Source of the DNA: Clytia hemisphaerica
Taxonomy: Eukaryota; Cnidaria; Hydrozoa; Leptothecata; Clytiidae
Length of the DNA: 64,000 nt
Reading direction: 5' to 3'
NCBI GenBank assembly: GCA_902728285.1
Contig: CACVBU010001117.1
Span: 310,001-374,000 of the forward strand
Shown: positions 32,999-43,671 of the stretch, in pieces
How the letters are laid out: every line of letters starts with the position of its first letter
How positions within the stretch are numbered: the first letter of the stretch is position 1
Program-made: the position numbers and the translations under genes
The notes under the pieces: generated by a model
Seen by the model: only the letters and a program-made list of their open reading frames with translations
Database searches by the model: none
What the model was told of the DNA's origin: nothing

Positions 32999-33421
32999 TA
33001 AGTAAAACAAAGTTCTATTTGAAAACATTTTTAGCATAAAAACACTTTTATACTACGTGCTATTTGCCCAAATTAGTTTTTGCCAAAATTAAAAATTGGA
33101 TTTCTCTTCAAAACCACATTTATAAAAATTTCTATTTTATTTAGCTCCTTGCTAAAATAAGTTCTCTCCAAAGTAATTGTATTCCCCAAATTCTTATTTT
33201 TTCGCAATTTTTGCCTCTTGCTGATTTCACCATTTTATCTCCAATTGTCCCTTTTTTCGTTAAATAATTGTTTTTCAGTGAAGTGAAAGTAACAAAGATC
33301 AAACATTTTCACTCTTAATTGTTACACAGTCCATAAAGTGTCCATCAATCTTTTCTTTCTTATTATTTAAACCAGTTAAACATCATAACAGTGGCCAAAT
33401 GACTGAGCAATGCATTCAGAT

Positions 33422-33756
33422 CCGGGGGGGGGCAGCTGGGCAAAAGGACCGACGGGTATGTGCGGGCCCTAAGGGTACCTTTTCCAATATGTTTTAAATG
33501 CACTGTAAGGGTCGGAAAAACTAAAGATGCACTGTAAGGGTAGAAATTTCAGAAAATTCTTGTAAAACCTAGATATTTTGACCAAAAATGCTAGAATTTT
33601 GACCATTTTTTGCACGAAAGGGATCGAACATTTGGGGGAAAATGCACTCTAAGGGTATGATTTTCACTGATTTTTGCTGCACTGTAAGGGTGCAATTTTA
33701 AAAGCCAATTTTTGGCCCGCACATACCGTCAGTCCGCAAACCCAGTGCCCCCCCGG
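33422..33756. mobile_element. G-capped inverted-repeat element, copy 2
   Basis: Ends CCGGGGGGGGGCAGCTGGG and ...CCCCCCCGG, duplication CATTCAGAT at 33413-33421 and 33757-33765. Very similar throughout to 3504-3842, so both moved recently compared with surrounding decay. Confidence 0.82.
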
Positions 33757-34773
33757 CATTCAGATGCATTTAGTTATTTAGCATACTGGAAAACCAGGGC
33801 TAACAAATAGTGCAATCTCTCAAAGTTTTTATAGCTCATGCTTATTCCAATCAGCCAATTAGTCACAAAAGCAAGATGCAATGATGATGTCGAGGACATG
33901 ATACTTTTTATGTTTTTACACACAAAAACATTATGTTGTTGTACAAAAATCTGATTGAATTCATCCTACTGCTACTGTCACTGTCGTTCATCGTTCCCAG
34001 CTGTGGTGACTGGGTGACATGATATGGGTGGACAATTGGAGTTTACGTTCTTGAGGCTGGATATAAAAATTCTATCGGCTACTTTTTGGATGAGCAGCAT
34101 CAGCCAGAGTCACTGCAGCAGCAAAGCATTAGAGCTGTTGAAAATGTTTAATTTATTTTTCACTAAAAGTGAGAAAGAAAGCAATAATTTCAAGGTTGAA
34201 ATTTCTTTAGATTTGCTGAGTGTGTTTAAAGCCAGTTAATTTATAGCTTTAACTGTTTAAGACAGCAGTTTTCTGCACCAACCCTAAACCTTCACCACAA
34301 AAAATATCCATATCAGAGAGCCAAATTAAAAAAAACAGTAATTGGAAGTTGAGACTTATTGCAAGGCTACTAATTTATTTTGAGCCAGTAAAAAACCATT
34401 AAAAGACAGAGGAAAGCCATTCTCTATTCCAAACAACAAACACAGTCATTTTCTACTTGCATTTCCCTTACAAATGTCCAAATCAACATTATTTTCTTTT
34501 CCCATGCCAAATGGTCATACGGAGAAGAACTATTTACAGCATGTTGATATGAATTATTTTAGTGAGTGTGCTCGCAGCTCGGCTGTACTTGTCTTCGCAA
34601 CATATTGCCCACACTCAAGCTGCCAGAGTCCAAAGGTCGAAAAACATCAAGATTCTTGATATTTTCTCTTCTAAAGTATCAGGGCCCTAAACGATTCCTC
34701 CAATTATACGGTACTGGCCTCTTTAAGTCGCAGAATCTTTTATCGGCCCTGGCTCGCGAGGGTGTTCGAAAAT

Positions 34774-35592
34774 TTGCGAAAAACAGGGTTTTTGCCTGAA
34801 AAAAAAATCCTAAAACCAGCTGTGTTGGTGCTACAGCCCTGAAATTGGGCCTAAAATGTTCCTTGGAAAAAAGTGGGATTAGAATGTAACAATGATATAG
34901 CTCTATCATACATGAAAATTATTTAAAGTAGGTTTTTATGCCAAAAATGACCGAAAACGCGAAAAAATGGGGTTTTGGCAGAAAAAAATCCTAATCTTGC
35001 TGTGTTGGTGCTACAGCCCTAAAATTGGGCCCAAAATGTTCCTTGGAAAAAAGTAGGATTAGAATGTAACAATGATATAGCTCTATCATATATAAAAATT
35101 ACAAAAAATGTAGGTTTTTAGGTCAAAAATGACCGAAAACGCAAAAAATGGGGTTTTGCCTGAGAAAAAATCCTAAAACCAGCTGTGTTGGTACTACAGC
35201 CCTCAAATTGTGCCCATAATGTTCTTTGGGAAAAAGTAGGATTAGAATATAACAATTAATAGCTCTATCATATATAAAAATTACAAAATAATAGGTTTTT
35301 AGGTCAAAATTGACCGAAAAAGGCGAAAATTACTCAAATTGGGGATTTTCAGTGCTTAAAGCATATTGAATCAATTTCTGACACTCTTAAGTGCTTTAAA
35401 GTAATAAAATAGATGTTTCATTATATATAATTTAGTACAATAAAAGCTATCCTAATGGCAAAATTGAGCAAAAATTTGGCTTTTTAAAGGGATTTTTTAT
35501 CAAAAATACCCCCAAAATAGCGGAAAATAGCGATTTTTGAGCTTTCATAATTTTTAAAGGCTCAATTCAAGACTCTGAAATTTGGCAAAATT
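34774..35592. repeat. Foldback left arm, inner part
   Basis: Three tandem units of about 180 bp start near 34788, 34970 and 35150, followed by a unique part ending near AAGGCTCAATTCAAGACTC. Inverted partner of 36667-37440. Confidence 0.8.
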
Positions 35593-35603
35593 AAAGAAAG
35601 CTA

Positions 35604-36527
35604 TTGGAACTGCTATTTGATCAAAAACAAAAAGAATTGATAGCCAGCAATGTTGATGAAGAAGATGCAGCCAAGGTAGCAACCAGCAACAAAGTTATCA
35701 GGTGTGTATCTGCTTGCAAAAATTCCCACCAAGGGCAAATCACTACAATTGAAGAGCTTGACACCCTGGTTCAAGACTGGAATGGTACAGAAAAAGGGCT
35801 TCAAAAAGCATTGGATTTGGAGATCAGGTTCAGAAAGTTCACCTTTTATAAAGTGAAGACGACGTGTCCCTTGTTTAAACAATGTGGCTTAACAGTTGAG
35901 CAGAAGGTGAAGAATTTGACGACTCTAATCACATCTCAACTGCAATTTAGAGTTTTAGCTGACATGATGAATCTTGAGAATCCAACCAATAATAATGCAA
36001 GCACAACTGACAATGAAGCAGAGGTGGAAGGAGAGAAAGATGAATTGATGCTGATGGATGGTATTACTCAACACGATGAACAAGAAAATTCTAGAGGAAA
36101 AGAGGTAACTTTTAAACCCACCTATTCCATGAACCTTTGTGTTTTTCAGGATAAATGAATTGATTTACCAATCAGAGGAGAAACAAGCCCTTAAGTTATC
36201 ATTTCAATATGCACTAGATTTCAAAGTTTATATCATTGTCTTCAATATATAGGTTAAAAAGGCAAGAGATTCAGATTGGCCACCCATTGTTGGAGATTTT
36301 CTTATTGGAGCATTCGAGGATGGTTTTTACCCAGGTTAGATTTTATTTCATCTTTAAGTATGTATAATACTGTGTTGAATAATGAAACAAACACCTGATC
36401 TTTTACTTAGTAATGACATTCTTTTTACTTTTTAGGTGAAGTTGTGAGAGTTGGTACAGAAGATGTGAACTGCAATTTCATGACACCTGTTAGTGTAAAT
36501 GTAGATTTAGTGGAAAAAAATTTCTGA
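35604..36527 (+). CDS. Three-exon gene fragment inside the foldback element
   Basis: Exon 1 (open from about 35595 to 36104, 167 codons from 35604) ends GAAAAGAG|GTAACT. Exon 2 (36253-36334) begins after ATATATAG and ends CCCAG|GTTAGA in phase 1. Exon 3 (36436-36527) follows CTTTTTAG and ends AATTTCTGA. All frames and phases agree, giving about 224 residues. Exon 1 is hydrophilic with an acidic end (NEAEVEGEKDELMLMDGI). Exons 2-3 give DWPPIVGDFLIGAFEDGF then YPGEVVRVG and VNCNFMTP, a small beta-rich domain seen, as far as I recall, at C termini of some transposon proteins (FVAV..DGWYPGEV type). No in-frame ATG near the start, so the 5' part of the gene is missing. This could be the element's own gene after internal deletion, or captured host exons. 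Confidence 0.62.
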
Positions 36528-36666
36528 AATTTTTCTTTTTGCTAAGTTTTTTTAGTTCTTTCAGTTCCAATGTTCGCTTTGTTAAGATTTGAGATTGAGA
36601 ATGAGTTTTGAGATTAATAATTTAGAAATTAGCTTGTTCTTTTAACAGTTCAAATAGTTTTCATTC

Positions 36667-37610
36667 ATTATGCCAAGTTTCAAAGTCTTGAATTTGAGCC
36701 TTTAAAAGTTATGAAAGCTCAAAAATCGCTGTTTTCCGCTATTTGGGGGTATTTTGGATAAAAAATCCCTTAAAAACCCAAATTTTTGCTCAATTTTGCC
36801 ATTAGGATAGCTTATTGTACAAAATTATATATAATGAAACATATATTTTATCACTTTAAAGCACTGAAAATTCCCATTTTGAGTAATTTTCGCCTTTTTC
36901 GGTTAATTTTGACCTAAAAACCTATTTTGTAATTTTTATATATGATAGAGCTATATTATTGTTATATTCTAATCCTACTTTTCCCCAAGGAACATCATGG
37001 GCCCAATTTGAGGGCTGTAGTACCAACACAGCTGGTGTCAGGATTTTTTCTCGGGCAAAACCTCATTTTTTCGCGTTTTCGGTGATTTTTGGCCTAAAAA
37101 CCTACTTTTTTTGTAATCTTTATGTATGATAGAGCTATATCATTGTTACATTCTAATCCTAATTTTTTCCAAAGAACATTTTGGGCCCAATTTCAGGGCT
37201 GTAGCACCAACACAGCAGGATTTAGGATCTTTTTCAGGCAAACCCCTTTTTTTTGCGTTTTCGGTCATTTTTGGCCTAAAAACCTCCTTTTAATAATTTT
37301 CATGTATGATATAGCTATATCATTGTTACATTCTAATCCTACTTTTTTCCAAGAAACATTTTAGGCCCAATTTCAGGGCTGTAGCACCAACACAGCTGGT
37401 TTTAGGATTTTTTTTCAGACAAAAACCCTGTTTTTCGCAAATTTTCGAAAATATCGATTTTACAAAACCCTGGGGCAAACGGTCAATTTTGAAGATTTTG
37501 AATCAATTTTTTTGCAGAAAGTCTTCAAATAGATTAAATTACCAGAAAAAGTTGTCCAAATTACATTTCCAGAAAAAAAGTAAATTTTTGCCATTTCGAC
37601 ATACACCCTA
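36667..37610. repeat. Foldback right arm (uninterrupted)
   Basis: Inverse of the left arm, including the terminal 170 bp found at 29278-29436. It gives the empty-site sequence for the 5.3-kb insertion. Plus-strand ORFs here repeat a peptide because the DNA is tandem. Confidence 0.8.
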
Positions 37611-37839
37611 GTACAAGGTTTTGAGTTACCGCCATCCCAGCCATTTTTTTGAAAATTACCGTTATCCCGTCCAAAATTTACGAAAATACCGGTCCCGCTG
37701 TTTTTCCCATAAAATTCTAAAGACTTGAAGTCAAAAATTCGGCAAAATGGAATAGAATGTGTATGAGGTAGATCATTATTATCGTATTTTGTTTCGATTG
37801 CAAAAATTTACAGAGATAAACTAGCTTTCTAAAGAAAAA

Positions 37840-38256
37840 AATGTACCGGGTGTCCCAGAAAAAAGTATGGACGTTTGATTATGTCAAGGTGGAAATGTTT
37901 AGAATAGAAAGACTTTTTTATATTAATGTGGTACTAAAACTTTGGTGGGTCCTTTTTTCAATTTGAATCATTATTCATTGAGTTATGTCATTTTAAAGTT
38001 AAAGCACGCTTTTGAAAATGTTAAAAAATGTTCAAAAAATAGCACAGTTTCACGAAAGGAGTTTCGAGTTTATTTTGATTGCTCTACCAAACCTAATTTT
38101 TTTTTGCTGGATAAAGGTTGATGCTGCAATCTAGCCCTTCCGGCTATGATAAATCATTGAAAAAAACACCCAAGGGATTCACCCAAGGAACAAGAACAAG
38201 CGTGCAAAGTTTCAGCCGAAATCGACCATTTTTGAAGACTCCAGCCTGCCCCAAAG
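37840..38256. repeat. Fragments of two other repeat families
   Basis: ACCGGGTGTCCCAGAAAAAA at about 37847 resembles, in reverse, CATCAAAAAGTTTGGACG... region at 53716-53736 (TGGGTCACCCGGT), probably ends of one family. From about 38150 family-A sequence (CCCAAGG, GTGCAAAGTTTCAGCC, CTCCAGCCTGCCCCAAAG) begins. Confidence 0.5.
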
Positions 38257-38554
38257 GGGGGAGGCGTACGGGGTTCGCGATTTCCGAAATACCGAATAAT
38301 TTTGCCAAAATTTCCGAAATTCCGTAAAAAAAAACTTGCAATTCCGATACCAATTTTTTGGGTATTTTTCCTCTTTTTGACTAATTTTTTATCAAATTTC
38401 CCAAAATTCCGAAAAAAAGGGATAAAAACTTTACATTACCGAAATTTCGAAGCTAAAATTCATGGATTTCCGATACCGAAACAATTTCAAAATTCCGAAA
38501 TACCGAAGAAAAAAGGGTCGATTTCCGCAATACCGAAAAACCGTACGCCCCCCC
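38257..38554. mobile_element. GGCGTACGG-ended element with CCGAAAT words, inside family A
   Basis: Begins GGGGAGGCGTACGG and ends ACCGTACGCCCCC. The interior repeats TTCCGAAAT and ATACCGAA on one strand. Flanks share CCAAAG; family A at 12108 reads CCCCAAAGTCTGAGG without interruption, so the insertion point is clear although C/G runs hide the exact edges. Confidence 0.65.
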
Positions 38555-38981
38555 CAAAGTTTCGAGGTGACAGATAGACATTGTAGCTCAATTTTACAAA
38601 CCCAACGTTCTCCTCCCTGTATTAAAAAGCCTCAAAAAGCCTCAAAATAAACCCATTCCTGGTGTAAGATAAACCCATTCCTGGTGTAAGATCCTCTTTT
38701 TTTTGGGGAGTTTTTCACGTTTTTTTTTACCTTTTTGCTGACTCCTGTGACAAGCTTTCTTCATAGTCCGAAAATTTTATATACCGTCTACGTATGACTT
38801 TTACCGAAATACCGTTGCCTTTTATAAGAATTACCTCATCATCCCGGACGAAAAATCAGGTGTTTTACCGTCACCGTGGCTCTTTCAAAATACCGTTTCC
38901 GAATACTTTTTATCGTTTTTACCGCTTCCCGGCCCTAAATTAGGCCTTATCCTGAGTACCGCCAGATCGTACGCCCCCCCC

Positions 38982-41809
38982 TTATTAATGATTGGAAAAA
39001 TGGTAAAATTAACATTCTATTGAGATGTGAAACTGGTTCAAGTTGAAGAATTGATGAGAAAAATGGGCAGTACGAGAAATATTTGCATTGGAATACAAAC
39101 TCTTATATAGACAATACCTCTGGAACAAGTTATATGGGATTTGTTTACCGAGTGACCACAAAACAAAATCTTTAATGCTTGGTTCTTACATTCATGACGT
39201 CAGAGGTTTTGTGGATTTTCTAAATTTTTGAAACTTGTGTGATTGTTTTGGTTGTTTTCCTGACTAAAGACACTTTTGAATATGTGATTGTTTTCCCTGA
39301 CTAGAGATACTGTGAACGTGTATTTGATAAACATATTGCATCTTGGCTTGAGTATATTTTTTAATGTTTTAACGGTGACATAATTTCTTATTTGGATTTT
39401 TGTAGTGTTATCTTCTATCTTTTAGTGCTCCCATGTACTGTAGATATGTTATTTCAATTTCATTTTTGTCAATTAATTCGTGTTTATTTCATTGAATTTC
39501 AATAGTGTTTATGTGATAGGTTGTCCAAGAAAGCATTGTTTCGAGGTTTCCATGTTTCGTTAAAACGTGTCAAAGGCATTTTATAAGTATTTTCTTTCCT
39601 TAACTTTATATAATTTTAAAGAGAAGACAGGAGCCTTTGTTTTTGGTGCTATAATTTCCAACCTTTGAGGAACCTTTTTTAGATTAAAAATTCTAAATTT
39701 AGAATCTAAAATTTTCATAGATTTTCTTGTAACATTTCAGACACTTGTATGCTTCAATAAAAAAATAACATCTTTATATATCTAACTTTTAAAAATAATC
39801 CTGTGCTCTTTGTTTTTCAACCCATTTCATTTTTACCCGTAAATCAAATCGTATTAATCATAGTAATTATAAAAATCTTATATGAAGCCTTCGGCTGAAA
39901 CAAAATGATATCTGTTTTCTGAAAAAGGAAGATAATTCTTTGTTGCTTCTATCAGCTCTCATAAGTTTGTTTTGATTTTTTTCCATCAAAAGTCACGTGA
40001 TATTTTTATCTCGATCACTCCGCCTCGATTGGAAATTCCCCTATGCACCCTTAAAAGTAACTGAGTTTTAGAAAAACAATAACAAACCGTGTTATGTTGT
40101 GGCGGATTGCCCCTTTAAAACGTTATTTTTAATTACCGGAAGTAATGGGTTTTGACGTAGATTGTTGACACATAAGAAGTTGAAAAGCTTATTTTACAGT
40201 GAATTCCAGTAAATTGGACTGAAATTATCAATAACTTTGTCAACTTCATCATTTCCCTTAAAAGCTAGATTACAAATAGTCGATGTAGTCAGAATGTATT
40301 TCAGAGTGTATTCAATGTATTCACATCATAATCCAACTGTAATCAGGTGTGTAATTTAGATGTTTACATTTGGACTACACTTTTTGATTCACATCTGGAT
40401 TGCATTTTCAGAAAACACAATGTACGATTCAAATGTAAGTTTTAAACTCAAAAATTATAATCTCTAAAATCGTGTTTGGAAAAAGCATCTTTTGAGGCCC
40501 TAAAATTATTACTGGACTGGACTATTTCATTCTCTGCTGGTCATATATACACAGTAGAGTGGTGGGTAGGTCAAGGGTGGGGAGGAAAAAGTAGAGTTTT
40601 CGCTGAAGGCGCCCCCCACGCATATTCTGGTGCCCCCTTTCTGGTCGCATTAGTATACCGAAATTTGTTTAACTTGAAGTTTTGGTCATTTTAGAAACAT
40701 TTAGGAAATGCGAGCGAAGCAACCAAGAAAAATTTGCGACATTGTTTATCGAGATGAATTGCGTAAAGTCGATTAGAGTATAATGATACTGAAATGCGAG
40801 GGAAGAGAGCACAAAATTTTCGACTAGAAAAGGAACAAAATAAAACCACCTTAAATCATTTTAATAACTTTTAAAAATTATAAAAAATTTAAAGTCAGGC
40901 ATATAATATATGACAAATCCCACATACGATCCTTGAGGAACTATTATTGGTTATGCCTATTCTAAAAAATTCAATGCAAAAAGTTGACTTTGTTTGACGC
41001 GCGAAAAGCGAGGGAAAATTGTTTCCAAAATAGAGCTTAAATTTGAGCAATAGTTTAGTAAAAGGGCGCCTTAAAGGGAAAGGGGCGCTAAAGTTACATA
41101 CTAAAGAGCAAATACGAAAGAAAACTTCCTTCTTTCGGCGACCCTTCAAAAAGCAGCCACCGGGAGGGGGAAGTTGCCCCCCTGCCACTACGCTACTGTA
41201 TGTAAACAATTTTTTCCATCAGAGCTTTTACTAATGGGCTGTTGCTGAACATATGTTATTTAACTAGGTCACTCCTGGTGTTTTCGGCGAGCGAAGCAAG
41301 CAAAGAAAATTTTACTTCTTGATTTTTGATTATTTTTAGGGGCAGATCGTTAGAAAAATATGGGTCCGTCGGTCGGTAAAATAAGAATAAATTTTTCATT
41401 TATCAGGGTTGGTAGGGTACCGAAAATATTTTCTGGAGCAAAAACTCACTTTCTTTATCTTCGATGAAGATCGTAATGAATTTTTAGTGTATGGATATGG
41501 TTGGTTTTCGGTAGCAAAATTCAACAAAAAAATATCCATTCAAGAAAAAGAAATTTTATATTCAAGAAAGAAAAAATATATGTTCAACAACAAAAATATT
41601 CATTCATCAAAAGCATTTTTTACATTCTACAGTAATATTCTTTGTTCTAGAAGTAAAAATAACAATTCAACAAAAACAAGCAACATGCTGAATGGACCTA
41701 CCTAATGATTAACATCAGATGAAAATAAGAAAAAAGTGACAATAATTGTACAAAAATTCAGAATGGAAAAATAAAGCTTGTGTGTTGAATAATGTAAAAT
41801 AGTTAAAAA
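38982..41809. other. Intergenic, mostly featureless
   Basis: No credible gene. About 41339-41480 (GGGCAGATCGTTAG, GGTCGGTAAAATAAG, TCGATGAAGATCG) matches the reverse of 56040-56200, a partial copy of the TAA element listed at 55848. Confidence 0.4.
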
Positions 41810-42660
41810 GGAATGTCCCCGAATACGAAAATCACTTAAACCGTTCCTGAACGTCTGAAGACCCAAAAAACCTTTTAAGCTGTTTTTGGCCCAAATTTGC
41901 CCAAAAAAAATTTTCCTTAAAAATCTGGCTCCGTCACATTTTGGGCATTGTCATTTTGCATCATTGTGCAAAAATCAGAAAAATTATGAGTTACAAAGAA
42001 AGCTATATTTCTTATTTGGTTTAAAGGGATTTCCCCAAATACGAAAATCCGTCTTTTAGGCGAATAAGAATTTCCAGGAAAAACACTTCAGCCATTCTTT
42101 AGAGAATCTTGCCCTCCATCTTTGTAAAAAATCAGAAAAATCGTAATGAGATTTTGCACAAAGTCCAAAAAACCTATTTTTAGGCAGTTTTTCCCAAATT
42201 TGCCCAAATATCTTTTTTTTCGAAAATCGGGCTCCACACATTTTAGCATTGCCATTTTTGCTCATTGTGCAAAAAATCAGAAAAAAATAACAGTCAACAT
42301 TGAAAAAGCTATATTTTCTTATTTGGTTAAGGGAATTTCCCCAAAATACGAAAATCCGTTTTTTAAGGCGAATAAAAATTTTCCGGGAAAAACCACTTCA
42401 CCATTCTTTAGAGAATCTCCTCCATCTTTGTACAAAAAATCAGAAAAAAGTAATGACAGGATTTTGCACAAAGTCCAAAAAACCCTATTTTTAGGATGTT
42501 TTTGGCCCAAATTTGCCCAAATAAATTTTTTCTCAAAAATCGGGCTCCGTCACGTTCTGGGCATTGCCATTTGGCATCATTGTGCAAAAAATCAGAAAAA
42601 ACTAATGAGCCAATCCTGAGAAAAGCTGGTAACAGACGGACGGACGGACGGACGGACATG
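41810..42660. repeat. Three tandem units of about 300 bp
   Basis: Units start near 41810 (partial), 42027 and 42326. Shared words: CCCCAAATACGAAAATCCG, TTGTGCAAAAAATCAGAAAA, GGGCTCCGTCAC, AGTCCAAAAAACC. The array ends in CGGACGGACGGACGGAC. Peptides read from it repeat accordingly and are not taken as genes. Divergence between units is about one base in eight by eye. Confidence 0.7.
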
Positions 42661-43365
42661 GGTTAATTTATAGGACCTCCACCGGGGCACCCGGAGGTAG
42701 GTCCAAAAATATATGTGGAAGCCATGTTGCAGCTCTCATCCATCATTGAACACGGGGCGGACTCGGCCGTCTGGTCTGCATTTTATCTTGCCATTATCTT
42801 TAACCCTCCACCACAGCTACTCTCAACTCCCATCATGCATTGCTGTTTGTTGTTGGTTGCGACTGCCGGAGCTTTCCGACTGCTGACTGCCAGCTCAATA
42901 CCTTTATGTTGGAAAAGAAACAAACAAAGATCATAATAGTTGACAGTTCCTTTCAAGATTGGAAAAGTACTTTGGTACAAGTACTTAAAGTATATTGTAC
43001 TTTTTATACTTTTTTATTATGTTTTGTTTGTGAAATCTTTCAAATATTTGGTCACTACTTATAGTTCCAGGTAGTTGAGTTATAAACTTCCAGGAGAGCA
43101 GTTATCCAGGCCCCTGCGCTGAATAGGATCGATAATCATAACAGATCGATCGATGGTGGTTCGGTAAGTGATCGGAACTTTCAAAACTAAAATAGTGCTG
43201 GAATTATGGTTTGTTTACATTCGTTCAAGTTTACATGCACGTTCAACTTTTTCGTGCATTGCAGTTACTTAGGAGAGATTGCAGACAGGTATCCTAACTT
43301 GCACTTATCTTTGACTGATCGATTACCTATCGATCGTTAATCGATCTCCTATTGATCCACTCTAA
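42661..43365. other. Intergenic with ATCGATCG words
   Basis: CGATCGATCG-like words cluster at 43120-43160 and 43316-43350. A plus-strand ORF near 42715 has mixed composition but no supporting signals. Confidence 0.3.
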
Positions 43366-43671
43366 GGTGGCCATCAAAAAATTTTTCTGTTCGCGTCGCA
43401 GCGGGTGTTAATAATACATGCAGGCGGACGGGCAGGCGGAAAAATTCCCGGGTTTTTTTAGTCTGGCTGGTAAATCGGGGACGGGACGGGTGGTGACGGG
43501 AACAAAATATGTTTTTGTTGTGATGGCCGCCAGAGTGATTGAAATAAAAGCTATACGTCGAAATAAAAAATAGCTTTTCCCGGATTTCTTCCCGCATCTC
43601 CGCATTGGAAAATCTGCGCAAAATATGATGCAGGCGGGTGACACGATCAGAACAATTTTTCGATGGCCGCC
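43366..43671. mobile_element. TAA-flanked element with GG(T/C)GGCCATC ends
   Basis: 306 bp; 32-bp inverted ends with about six mismatches (GGTGGCCATCAAAAAATTT and GGCGGCCATCGAAAAATTG). TAA at 43363-43365 and 43672-43674. PIF/Harbinger-like duplication. Non-coding. Confidence 0.7.

Larger units (their letters stand above)
29437..34764. mobile_element. 5.3-kb element inserted in the foldback's left arm
   Basis: Left edge CACCCTCG and right edge CGAGGGTG are inverted; flanks carry TTCGAAAAT at 29428-29436 and 34765-34773. The intact right arm reads GCAAATTTTCGAAAATATCG once, the unoccupied state, so edges and duplication are certain. Beyond 8 bp the ends match weakly (about 10 of 18). Nine bases suits a MULE-like superfamily. 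Inside are at least four smaller elements and two short overlapping ORFs near 29.7 kb; no transposase recognised. Confidence 0.82.
29278..37610. mobile_element. Foldback-type transposon with about 0.95-kb inverted repeats
   Basis: Ends TAGGGTGTATG and CATACACCCTA are flanked by GTACAAG at 29271-29277 and 37611-37617, a 7-bp duplication. Arms run 29278-35592 (interrupted) and 36667-37610 and each contain about three tandem units of about 180 bp (CAGCTGTGTTGGTGCTACAG, ATAGCTCTATCAT). Long inverted arms built of tandem repeats resemble Drosophila FB-type elements. The centre holds a three-exon gene fragment. The left arm carries a 5.3-kb insertion. Confidence 0.8.
29265..38981. mobile_element. 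Outer GGGGGCGTAC element, split by a foldback element
   Basis: The left end GGGGGCGTACAAG (29265) and the right end GTACGCCCCCCCC (to 38981) are inverted. Between them the sequence jumps out at 29277 and resumes at 37611 with GTACAAGGTTTTGAGTTACC. The right remainder is rich in TTACCG and ATACCG words, like the related elements at 20664 and 38257. TTATTA follows or precedes both ends, perhaps an old target duplication. Without its insertions the element would be well under 1.4 kb and non-coding. Confidence 0.65.

Noticed and set aside
34566..37364. ORFs on both strands within the foldback arms
   Set aside because: They repeat with the DNA units and have no domain; only the central three-exon ORF shows independent coding evidence.
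38118..38650. Overlapping ORFs rich in FRYRNN/PKFPKFRKK-type peptides
   Set aside because: They arise from the TTCCGAAAT simple repeat of the small element.
42056..42659. Paired plus/minus ORFs of 60-157 codons
   Set aside because: They span the 300-bp tandem units and repeat their peptide; no domain and no splice signals.
42715..43064. ORFs beginning MEAMLQLSSIIEHGADSA and MLFVVGCDCRSF
   Set aside because: Plausible-looking composition but no family, no splice sites, and they overlap one another in different frames.
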